A DNA stretch of 5,567 nt, taken from Methanomicrobiales archaeon (lineage in GTDB: Archaea; Halobacteriota; Methanomicrobia; Methanomicrobiales; Methanoculleaceae). Below the pieces are notes generated by a model that was given only the letters and a program-made list of their open reading frames with translations, made no database searches and had not been told where the DNA came from. A program made the translations under genes and the position numbers. Numbering within the stretch: position 1 is the first letter of the stretch; each line of letters begins with the position of its first letter. Shown piece by piece: positions 1 through 5,283 of the stretch. The stretch is taken from assembly GCA_012510295.1 (NCBI GenBank), contig JAAZID010000194.1, forward strand, positions 1 to 5,567. The letters are read 5' to 3'.

Positions 1-123
1 CTTCGTTAACTCTTCAACAGGTTACATGAAGCCTACATTCCGGAACTCATAACGAGTTGTGTTCGCAACGGCTGTATTTCGATTGAAATCTGAAAAGGAT
101 GGATCTTAACTAAGGAGCTCAAA

Positions 124-157
124 ACACCTCGTTATGTATTTACGCATAACAGGGTGT
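124..157. repeat. Imperfect inverted repeat / stem-loop
   Basis: ACACC (124-128) pairs with GGTGT (153-157), T129 with G152 as a wobble, there is one C/A mismatch (130/151), and GTTATG (131-136) pairs with CATAAC (145-150), leaving an 8-base loop. This gives 12 pairs in a 34-base element. The 9-mer CTCGTTATG at 128-136 also has an exact reverse complement, CATAACGAG, at 48-56. It could be a terminator-like structure of an upstream transcript, an operator, or a structured RNA; the sequence alone does not decide. Confidence 0.5.
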
Positions 158-297
158 AAATTAATTTCAGTGGTTTTGAAGAGCAATTGGGATTTAGTGG
201 ATGATAATGATGCAAATTGGTCGAGATCGTTAGGTGTTACCGGGAATCCAGGATGAAGGTGATGTGGTTTGGGTGGGCAAAAACGAATGAGCGTTTC

Positions 298-305
298 TCT
301 ATATA
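298..305 (+). promoter_or_regulatory. Possible secondary TATA box
   Basis: TCTATATA at 298-305 resembles an archaeal TATA box on the plus strand. A transcript from it would begin near 328 and give the DUF47 gene a leader of about 140 bases, or could make a short non-coding RNA. No reading frame of any length starts near 328. The call rests on the box alone. Confidence 0.25.
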
Positions 306-342
306 CCCCGGGCAAAATTGGGTGAGCGTGCACAATCGTGAT

Positions 343-427
343 TGACCGCACACCGGTATCGGTCGCCCGGATTGGAGATACAGACCTCAGTCAACAAATC
401 TTACCATCCCGGTCGGGGGTATGACCG
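343..427. promoter_or_regulatory. Cluster of GACCG/CGGTC half-sites (candidate operator)
   Basis: Four copies of one pentamer lie in 85 bases just ahead of the phosphate-operon TATA box: GACCG at 344-348 and 423-427, and its complement CGGTC at 360-364 and 410-414. They form two inverted pairs, with centre-to-centre spacing of 16 and 13 bases. Both GACCG copies are preceded by T and both CGGTC copies are followed by G. The last pair (410-427) ends five bases before the TATA box, where a bound regulator could affect TBP/TFB access. That this is a phosphate-responsive operator is inference. The pentamer is GC-rich and common in this genome's coding DNA, so chance is possible. Confidence 0.35.
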
Positions 428-431
428 ATCG

Positions 432-439
432 CTATATAG
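432..439 (+). promoter_or_regulatory. TATA box of the DUF47-pit operon
   Basis: CTATATAG lies within the perfect 10-base palindrome GCTATATAGC (431-440). Its centre is about 35 bases ahead of the GTG start at 471. With the usual archaeal spacing of about 26 bases, transcription would begin near 461-463, leaving a leader of only 8-10 bases. No Shine-Dalgarno precedes the GTG, which agrees with near-leaderless initiation. Confidence 0.6.
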
Positions 440-470
440 CCCCTGACAGAAAAACCTAATAACGATCATC

Positions 471-1100
471 GTGGGCATTAAAGAGTGGGTAATCCCTCAA
501 GATAAGGTTTTTTTTGATCTCTTCGATGAGATGGCCGCAACCGTCGTTACTGCAGCCGATCTTCTGGTCGAGTTCGTCGAGAATTTCGAGAACGTGAAAG
601 AGCAGTGCTACCGGATGAAGCACATCGAGCACCAGGGAGACGAGATTACGCACCAGATCTACGAGCATCTGAACCGGACATTCATCACACCACTGGAGCC
701 GGAAGAGATCTCCCGGCTTGCGTCAGCATTAGACGATATCCTCGATTATATCGACGGCACGGTGCAACAGATGTACGGCTACGGCATCACTGAGACTGAT
801 GAATCAATGGTTGAACTCGCAAAGTTGATCCAGCTCAGCGTCATTGAGATTGAGAAGGCCGTCAACAGCATCAGGTCTATCAGCGACCCAAGTTTGATCG
901 AAGAGCGATGTATCGAGGTGAACCGCCTGGAGAACATTGCAGACAATGTCCTTGGTCGTGCCATTATGGACCTCTTCAAAACGGAGGATGCGATCACCAT
1001 CATCAAACTCAAGGATATCTATGAGAACCTGGAAATAGCGACTGATAAGTGCGAAGATGTCGCAAATGTCCTGAGCGATATAGCCATCAGACATACCTGA
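471..1100 (+). CDS. DUF47/PhoU-like phosphate transport accessory protein
   Basis: This 209-residue, all-helical soluble protein matches the DUF47 (PhoU_div, TIGR00153-like) family in wording and in length. Family landmarks visible are the N-terminus MGIKEWVIPQDKVFFDLF, EHQGDEITH (53-61), DDILDYIDG (88-96), NRLENIADNV (151-160) and DIYENLE…DKCEDVANVL (182-201). The repeated E/D-rich helix motifs are the PhoU-type metal-binding clusters. DUF47 proteins are usually encoded beside PiT permeases and are thought to modulate them at the membrane, by analogy with PhoU. Here the permease follows after 5 bases, so the pair is one operon. The GTG start is chosen because the N-terminus then matches the family exactly and lies just downstream of a TATA box. 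No signal peptide or membrane segment is seen. The family call is firm; the regulatory role is inferred from family and context. Confidence 0.93.
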   Translation: MGIKEWVIPQDKVFFDLFDEMAATVVTAADLLVEFVENFENVKEQCYRMKHIEHQGDEITHQIYEHLNRTFITPLEPEEISRLASALDDILDYIDGTVQQMYGYGITETDESMVELAKLIQLSVIEIEKAVNSIRSISDPSLIEERCIEVNRLENIADNVLGRAIMDLFKTEDAITIIKLKDIYENLEIATDKCEDVANVLSDIAIRHT

Positions 1101-1105
1101 ACACT

Positions 1106-2290
1106 ATGGACCCAGTCATTATTCTCGGCATCCTGCTTGCATTACTCTTTAACTTCGCAAACGGCCTGAATGATGCCGCGAACTCAATTGCCACCATCAT
1201 TGCCACGAAGGCATTGACGCCCCTGCAGGCGGTCCTCCTCGCGGGGGTCTTCAACCTCCTCGGCCCCCTTATCTTTACCACCGCAATTGCAGCGACCATC
1301 GGGAGGGGGATCGTTGATCCCGTATTCCTCACGCCGCCGTTGCTCCTCATGGGCCTTGTCGGTGCGGTCATATGGGTTCTCGCAACATCGTATTTTGGGA
1401 TCCCTGTATCCAGTAGCCATGCGCTTATCGGAGGACTTCTTGGTGCTGGTTTTGCAGCCGCCGGAATCGGAGCGATCTTCTGGCCATCACTTGCTCTGCT
1501 CAAGCAGGTCGCTATCTACAGCCTGTTTGGTGCAGTTCCTGGTGCCCTCATCGCCGGCGTGCTTGCATTCTGGAATGGTACTTTCAAACCGTGGTATCTC
1601 TTCCTCGGAGGTCTCATCGGGGTGACGATAGCTATCCCGCTCGCCATCATGACTGGAGCTCTGAAGATAAGCGGTATCCTGGCGATCATTCTCTTTATCG
1701 TCATCTCCCCCATGCTCGGGTTCATATCAGCATTTACTCTCGGCATCATCGTCGCCAGGATCTTCCGCAATTACCCGCCACGGCGCCTGACAGGTTACTT
1801 CAGAAATCTCCAGATCCTCTCGGGATCACTTCAGGCCGCAGGCCACGGTGGCAACGATGCGCAGAATGCTATGGGGATTATCACTGCCATGCTCCTTGCC
1901 GGTGGAATGATCTCGGAGTTTGCTGTCCCGCTCTGGGTCATACTGGCATCATCCCTCGCCATATCGGTCGGAACACTCCTCGGTGGGTGGCGCGTCGTGG
2001 ACAAGATGGCCAACCGGATAACGAAGATACGCCCCTACCAGGGATTTTGCGCTTCAACCGCTGCCGGCGGTGTCCTCTCGTTGATGAACGTCTTTGGCGT
2101 CCCGGTCTCGACCACACACGCGATAACCGGGGCGATCATGGGTGTCGGCACGACCCGTGGCTATTCGGCCGTTAAATGGGGTGTGGTTCGCGAGATTCTT
2201 ATCGCATGGATCCTGACCATACCGGCAGCTGCAATCGTGGCCGGAGTGTGTTTCTTCGTAGCCCGGGTACTCATCAGTGGGATTATGTGA
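1106..2290 (+). CDS. pit: PiT-family inorganic phosphate permease
   Basis: This 394-residue polytopic membrane protein belongs to the PiT (PHO-4) family of cation-coupled phosphate symporters. It shows the internal duplication typical of the family. The first half has the GLNDAANS signature (20-27) and GIPVSSSHALIGG (98-110); the second half has GHGGNDAQNA (246-255) and GVPVSTTHAITGA (331-343). About ten hydrophobic helices surround a short basic loop around 218-233 (RIFRNYPPRR). Length is normal for an archaeal member. The ATG at 1106 is preferred over upstream in-frame codons because MDPVIILGILLALLFNFANG is the usual N-terminus. Only 5 bases separate it from the DUF47 stop and no Shine-Dalgarno is visible, so translation is probably coupled. 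Phosphate is the likely substrate; some relatives carry sulfate or other oxyanions, which sequence cannot exclude. Confidence 0.93.
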   Translation: MDPVIILGILLALLFNFANGLNDAANSIATIIATKALTPLQAVLLAGVFNLLGPLIFTTAIAATIGRGIVDPVFLTPPLLLMGLVGAVIWVLATSYFGIPVSSSHALIGGLLGAGFAAAGIGAIFWPSLALLKQVAIYSLFGAVPGALIAGVLAFWNGTFKPWYLFLGGLIGVTIAIPLAIMTGALKISGILAIILFIVISPMLGFISAFTLGIIVARIFRNYPPRRLTGYFRNLQILSGSLQAAGHGGNDAQNAMGIITAMLLAGGMISEFAVPLWVILASSLAISVGTLLGGWRVVDKMANRITKIRPYQGFCASTAAGGVLSLMNVFGVPVSTTHAITGAIMGVGTTRGYSAVKWGVVREILIAWILTIPAAAIVAGVCFFVARVLISGIM

Positions 2291-2365
2291 CAGGATCTTC
2301 TCCGATGAGATTATCTACCACACAAAGGGCTCGATCGGTCAGACAGGTAGGATCAATTGGGTGGT

Positions 2366-2385
2366 GGGGCGTGCGCTTGCGCCCC
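2366..2385. other. GC-rich hairpin between pit and the PAPS-reductase-like gene
   Basis: GGGGCG (2366-2371) pairs with CGCCCC (2380-2385) around an 8-base loop, followed at once by GGGG (so CCCCGGGG at 2382-2389 is also palindromic). It lies 76 bases after the permease stop. There is no T-run after it, so it is not a canonical intrinsic terminator. It may mark the 3' end of the phosphate transcript or a processing site, or form part of the leader of the next gene. Confidence 0.4.
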
Positions 2386-2397
2386 GGGGTAATCCGG

Positions 2398-2423
2398 CTA
2401 TCATAGTGACATCGGTTCAATTA
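2398..2423 (+). promoter_or_regulatory. Weak candidate promoter for the PAPS-reductase-like gene
   Basis: Two A/T-rich candidates lie ahead of the gene: CTATCATA at 2398-2405 and CAATTAAT at 2418-2425. Neither is a strong archaeal TATA box. The second would place the start of transcription near 2447, giving a short leader for the ATG at 2454. Read-through from the phosphate operon remains possible. Confidence 0.25.
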
Positions 2424-2453
2424 ATGTCTACAACAACCAAATATTCATCAAGA

Positions 2454-3836
2454 ATGCGTGAACCGGCAGTAAAAAAGATACTCTACTGGTGCGACAACTG
2501 TAATGTCCCTCTCATCGGGCGCACCTGCGAATGCGGTTGTGAAAGCAGGGAGATCCCGCTCCTGCAACCCTACGATCTCCGCCCGGCGCTGGCAGCAGAT
2601 ATGGCTATACTCAGGAGCCTCCTTGCCCGACAGTTCGGTGACGTCCCCCTCCCGCGAGTCGTGCTCCTGAACAAGACCGGCGGTACCGACCGGGCTGATC
2701 TCGTGATCGCACATGGTGACCGGTTCGGCTGGTTTACATTTGATCCGGTTACCCGAGAATTCAGCCTCGATATCGCTCCTGAAGCGCTACCGTACCTCCT
2801 GCCGCACGTAGAGCGCGGCATACTCGATCTTGAGGCCGGGACCGATATGAGCACCCATAAGGGGCGCATCGGCGGGAAACGGTTCTCCCTGAAGGCGCCC
2901 ATGCCCGATGGGACAGTCATCGTCTCCTACAGGGGCCGGTTTGGTACAGGTGTCGTGAGGGATGGGCAGGTCCGGGTGAAAGAGGTCATCGAGATCGATC
3001 CCCGCACGTGCCCCGATCCCGACTGGGATGTGGTGATCAGGAAGAACCGGTATCATCTCAAGAACCTTGAGCGTAACGCAGTTCGTACCATTAAAAAACA
3101 CATGAAGGCCCGGCCGCGTGTGAATGTATCATTCTCTGGCGGCAAGGACAGCACCGCCATACTCCACCTCGCCCGCAAGGCCGGGGTGGAAGAGGCGTTC
3201 TTCATCGATACCGGGATCGAGCTCCCGGAGACAGTCGAGTTTGTGGCTTCGCAGGGCATCGAGATCGTCAGGGGAAGGGGCGACTTTTTCCAGACTGCCG
3301 GGAAGATTGGACCGCCGGGGAAGGACGATCGCTGGTGCTGCAAATTCCTGAAGCTCGACCCCCTAAAGGACTATCTCGATGGTATCGGTCCCTGCGTCAC
3401 CATACAGGGGAACCGGTGGTACGAGTCCTGGAGCCGCGCTGACCTCGATGAGACTCTCCAGAACCCGGTAAACCCCCTGCAACTGAACGTCTCGCCGATA
3501 CGAAACTGGCGAGCGCTTGAGGTCTTCCTCTACATCTGGTGGCGCAAAGCCCCTATAAACCCGCTCTACGAGAGAGGGCTTGAGCGGATAGGCTGCTACC
3601 TCTGCCCGGCGGCGCTTGAGAGTGAGTACGAGGTAGTCCGGGAGATGCACCCGGAGCTCATCGAACGCTGGGACAGGTTCCTCCAGCGGTGGGCAGAGGA
3701 GGCAGGGCTGCCGGCCGCTTACCACCAGTGGGGACTCTGGCGGTGGCGGGTGCTCCCGCCAAAGATGCGGGAACTCTGCAGGGATCAGGGCATCCCCCTC
3801 AACGATGACTTCACACTACGAGCAATCCGGGGTTAG
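2454..3836 (+). CDS. Zinc-ribbon / PAPS-reductase (CysH-like) family protein
   Basis: This 460-residue protein has the domain order of archaeal PAPS-reductase-family proteins. A zinc ribbon comes first (C13-x2-C16, then C25, C27, C29), then an uncharacterised region and a probable PUA-like segment (about 134-182). The adenylyl-sulfate-type PP-loop domain begins at about 222 with SGGKDS (228-233), followed by DTGIELPET (252-260). WCCKFLKLDPL (C295, C296) and GCYLCP (C381, C384) give the CC…CxxC set that binds [4Fe-4S] in APS reductases. The C-terminal ECGLH nucleophile of true reductases is absent; the protein ends instead in a W-rich helical tail. The PP-loop chemistry (ATP or adenylyl-sulfate binding) is well supported, but the substrate is unknown; sulfonucleotide reduction or RNA thiolation are both possible. 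The ATG at 2454 is chosen because the zinc ribbon follows closely; an in-frame ATG at 2424 would add 10 Ser/Thr-rich residues. The frame stays open upstream to 2277, overlapping pit, but that part looks non-coding. Confidence 0.85.
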   Translation: MREPAVKKILYWCDNCNVPLIGRTCECGCESREIPLLQPYDLRPALAADMAILRSLLARQFGDVPLPRVVLLNKTGGTDRADLVIAHGDRFGWFTFDPVTREFSLDIAPEALPYLLPHVERGILDLEAGTDMSTHKGRIGGKRFSLKAPMPDGTVIVSYRGRFGTGVVRDGQVRVKEVIEIDPRTCPDPDWDVVIRKNRYHLKNLERNAVRTIKKHMKARPRVNVSFSGGKDSTAILHLARKAGVEEAFFIDTGIELPETVEFVASQGIEIVRGRGDFFQTAGKIGPPGKDDRWCCKFLKLDPLKDYLDGIGPCVTIQGNRWYESWSRADLDETLQNPVNPLQLNVSPIRNWRALEVFLYIWWRKAPINPLYERGLERIGCYLCPAALESEYEVVREMHPELIERWDRFLQRWAEEAGLPAAYHQWGLWRWRVLPPKMRELCRDQGIPLNDDFTLRAIRG

Positions 3837-3863
3837 GAAGGGGTTTACTGCTATTTGCCTCCC

Positions 3864-3886
3864 TTTTTTTCAAGACGGCTCTTTTT
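3864..3886 (+). terminator. T-run terminator after the PAPS-reductase-like gene
   Basis: A run of seven T (3864-3870), then five T (3882-3886), lies 28-50 bases past the stop codon at 3836. Archaeal RNA polymerase terminates on such U-runs without needing a strong hairpin, and none is obvious here. The next gene has its own promoter immediately downstream, which fits a transcription boundary. Confidence 0.6.
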
Positions 3887-3900
3887 CCCGGGCATAAAAC

Positions 3901-3914
3901 CGAAATCCTTAAAT
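3901..3914 (+). promoter_or_regulatory. BRE/TATA promoter of the Cache-domain gene
   Basis: CGAAAT (3901-3906) resembles a BRE and is followed by the TATA-like box CTTAAAT (3908-3914). The box centre lies 28 bases ahead of the ATG at 3939, so the transcript should begin at or within a couple of bases of the start codon (leaderless). No Shine-Dalgarno is present, in agreement. This placement rules against the TTG at 3855 as the start, since that codon lies upstream of the promoter. Confidence 0.6.
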
Positions 3915-3938
3915 CTCTCCTCTTCAATCAAATTTCTG

Positions 3939-4769
3939 ATGAGTTTTTCGCGATACCCATGGTTCATCGCCATAGCAGCGGTGCTGATCGCTGCCGGCGC
4001 CGGATTTATGATGCTGAATCAACCATCGGCCCCACCAGCTGACGATGGCGCTACTGATGCGGCGGCGGCCCTGATCGAGCTACAATCCGAGATCACTGAG
4101 GCGCTTGAGACGCTTGACGGCCGCCTGAGTCACGCAACTTTGGCGATCGGGCGCACTGGTCTCGACGACGATGCTGCCCGCGCGATACTTGCAGACCTGA
4201 GCGCCACCGACCCCGCTATTGTCGACTGCACGGTATCCAACACCGAGGGCACGCTCATAGCTATCGAGCCGGCGGAGTACCGCGGAACAGAGGGTGCAGA
4301 TATCCGGGACCAGCTCCACGTCCAGCATATTCTGGCGTCAAAGCGGCCGATCATGAGCGAGGTGATCACGGTTGCGGAAGGGTTCCCGGCGGTAGTGATC
4401 AACGCGCCGATCTTTACGGAAGAAGGTCAGTTTGTTGGGATCTCCTCTATCGTCTTCCAGCCGGAGCTCCTGATCGCCGAACGGGTGGCGAAAGACTCCC
4501 CCTTCGATACGATGGTCGTCCAGACGGACGGGAGGATCCTTTACGACACCGATCCGACCCAGATCGGGCGGATGACATTTGAAGATCCGCTCTACGCGGA
4601 CTACCCCGACCTCCTCGATGCGGCCCGACGGGTCTCCACTGAGCGTTACGGCACCGTTACGTATGTGTTTGGGACCGACGGGCAGGCGGTGCAGAAAGAG
4701 ATCACCTGGACCACGGCCGGGCTTCATGGGGTTGAGTGGCGCGTTGCTGTGATCCGCGAGATAGGGTGA
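3939..4769 (+). CDS. Membrane-anchored Cache (PDC-type) sensor domain protein
   Basis: This 276-residue protein has one N-terminal hydrophobic helix (about 8-26, WFIAIAAVLIAAGAGFMML) preceded by a basic residue, then a low-complexity Ala/Pro/Asp linker (28-44) and a long helix. An extracytoplasmic sensor fold follows, resembling double Cache (dCache). The distal module contains DPAIVDCTVSNTEGTLIAI (91-109) and SEVITVAEGFPAVVINAPIF (140-159). A proximal module has DGRILYDTDPTQIG (197-210) and closes with GVEWRVAV (264-271). Cache domains bind small ligands such as amino acids or carboxylates outside the cell. The protein stops right after the sensor: there is no second membrane helix, HAMP, methyl-accepting, kinase or cyclase domain. 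It may be a ligand-binding partner for a separate signalling protein or simply a surface binding protein. The start is the ATG fitted to the promoter at 3901-3914. The fold call is good; ligand and partner are unknown. Confidence 0.82.
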   Translation: MSFSRYPWFIAIAAVLIAAGAGFMMLNQPSAPPADDGATDAAAALIELQSEITEALETLDGRLSHATLAIGRTGLDDDAARAILADLSATDPAIVDCTVSNTEGTLIAIEPAEYRGTEGADIRDQLHVQHILASKRPIMSEVITVAEGFPAVVINAPIFTEEGQFVGISSIVFQPELLIAERVAKDSPFDTMVVQTDGRILYDTDPTQIGRMTFEDPLYADYPDLLDAARRVSTERYGTVTYVFGTDGQAVQKEITWTTAGLHGVEWRVAVIREIG

Positions 4770-4806
4770 GGGGGCAGTCGATACCAGACTCCCGCCTCAC
4801 TATTTT
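4766..4806 (+). terminator. Hairpin-plus-T terminator embracing the Cache gene stop codon
   Basis: GTGAGG (4766-4771) pairs with CCTCAC (4795-4800), GGG (4772-4774) with CCC (4791-4793), and AGTC (4776-4779) with GACT (4787-4790). Each side has a single bulged base (G4794, C4775) and the loop is 7 bases. The 13 pairs are followed by TATTTT (4801-4806). The TGA stop codon (4767-4769) lies inside the 5' arm. It looks like a bacterial-style intrinsic terminator, or a 3'-end stabilising hairpin. A further perfect palindrome, CCCGGCCGGG, follows at 4808-4817. Confidence 0.65.
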
Positions 4807-4891
4807 CCCCGGCCGGGCGATACCTTCGCAACTCAGAGCGAGCGGGCTCACAGGATTGTATGGATGCTGGAAGCTTGATAAGAATTTTTCT

Positions 4892-4896
4892 AAAAA
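4892..4896 (-). terminator. T-run terminator of tRNA-Ala
   Basis: On the minus strand five T follow the discriminator base of the tRNA after five bases (TACTG, then TTTTT). This is a typical archaeal terminator position just past a tRNA 3' end. Confidence 0.6.
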
Positions 4897-4901
4897 CAGT
4901 A

Positions 4902-4973
4902 TGGACCGAGCGGGATTTGAACCCGCGGCCTCTTCCATGCCAAGGAAGCAATCTCCCCCTGATCTATCGGCCC
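4902..4973 (-). tRNA. tRNA-Ala, anticodon GGC
   Basis: The 72-base minus-strand sequence folds into a full cloverleaf. The acceptor GGGCCGA/TCGGTCC contains a G3-U70 wobble, the identity element of alanine tRNA, and the discriminator is A73. The D stem is GATC/GATT with the short 7-base loop AGGGGGA. The anticodon stem CTTCC/GGAAG closes the loop TTGGCAT, so the anticodon is GGC, reading GCC and GCU. The variable loop is AGGCC and the T arm is GCGGG-TTCAAAT-CCCGC. CCA is not encoded (the next minus-strand bases are TAC) and there is no intron. It is a single-gene unit with its own promoter and T-run. Confidence 0.96.
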
Positions 4974-5002
4974 CTGTTACCCTATACTGTTGATCATGAT
5001 CC

Positions 5003-5012
5003 CATAAAAAGG
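5003..5012 (-). promoter_or_regulatory. TATA box of tRNA-Ala
   Basis: On the minus strand CCTTTTTATG occupies 5012-5003, centred about 34 bases ahead of the mature tRNA 5' end at 4973. With standard spacing, transcription would begin near 4981 and give a leader of about 8 bases for RNase P to remove. A perfect palindrome GATCATGATC (4992-5001) lies between this box and the likely start site; it may be chance. Confidence 0.5.
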
Positions 5013-5180
5013 ATTGCTGATGGTCGCTTCCCTATCCCCCGCCGGCAAGGCTCAAAGGCTGGGGAGGTATATGCTCCCGCGCATCACACATCTTCAGGCG
5101 CGCTGTCTGTTTCATCGATCTACCCGTGACGCCACTTCACTTCCCACGCGAAAGTCGGCAGGCGGGGGAGATCTCGATAT

Positions 5181-5228
5181 TGTCAGTTTGCCGGGTGCAG
5201 GCAATATATCTGCATGACCTGCCTGACA
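5181..5228. repeat. Overlapping, mutually exclusive inverted repeats
   Basis: Three stems compete in 48 bases. TGTCAG (5181-5186) pairs with CTGACA (5223-5228), CAGGCA (5198-5203) with TGCCTG (5220-5225), and TGCAG (5196-5200) with CTGCA (5210-5214). The second shares bases with each of the others. This could be a switchable RNA structure or a composite protein-binding site; it lies about 60-110 bases upstream of the mtnP-like promoter, so it would not be in that gene's leader unless a more distant promoter is used. Confidence 0.35.
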
Positions 5229-5283
5229 GATGGGGTTTTCTGGCTGGACGTCTACCTTTTAGCAGGATGTCACACGGGCGAAC

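Larger units (their letters stand above)
1..470. other. AT-rich non-coding region upstream of the phosphate operon
   Basis: No convincing gene is visible here. The stretch is visibly richer in A and T than the genes to its right. Its open frames (a 40-codon frame at 134-256 on the plus strand and an 81-codon frame at 106-351 on the minus strand) lack the strong G/C third-position preference of the real genes. Plus-strand frame 2 is open from the left edge to a TAA at 50-52, so the tail of an upstream gene cannot be ruled out, but 16 codons is within chance. The region holds a stem-loop at 124-157, a TATA-like box at 298-305, a cluster of GACCG/CGGTC half-sites at 343-427 and the TATA box of the phosphate operon at 432-439. 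Confidence 0.6.

Noticed and set aside
134..256. 40-codon plus-strand frame in the left region
   Set aside because: Short, begins inside the stem-loop, has its only AGGAG-like sequence 16 bases away, and shows no gene-like codon preference.
106..351. 81-codon minus-strand frame with a GTG start
   Set aside because: Third positions show no G/C preference, there is no recognisable domain or ribosome site, and it crosses the stem-loop at 124-157.
2277..2423. N-terminal extension of the PAPS-reductase-like protein back into pit
   Set aside because: It would overlap the pit end, crosses a GC hairpin and encodes no recognisable sequence; the zinc ribbon is close to the N-terminus when the gene starts at 2454.
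2454..3836. DndC-type DNA phosphorothioation protein (a PAPS-reductase relative)
   Set aside because: No dndB, dndD, dndE or ssp-like neighbours, and the zinc-ribbon N-terminus fits the archaeal house-keeping-type family better than DndC.
3855..3938. TTG-initiated N-terminal extension of the Cache protein
   Set aside because: The extension would be coded across a T-run terminator and the BRE/TATA promoter; the ATG at 3939 fits the promoter and a normal signal anchor.
4736..5129. Plus-strand frames reading DRAGFEPAAS and ERDLNPRPLPCQGS
   Set aside because: These are the well-known artefact peptides from translating the opposite strand of a tRNA gene; the tRNA-Ala at 4902-4973 explains them completely.
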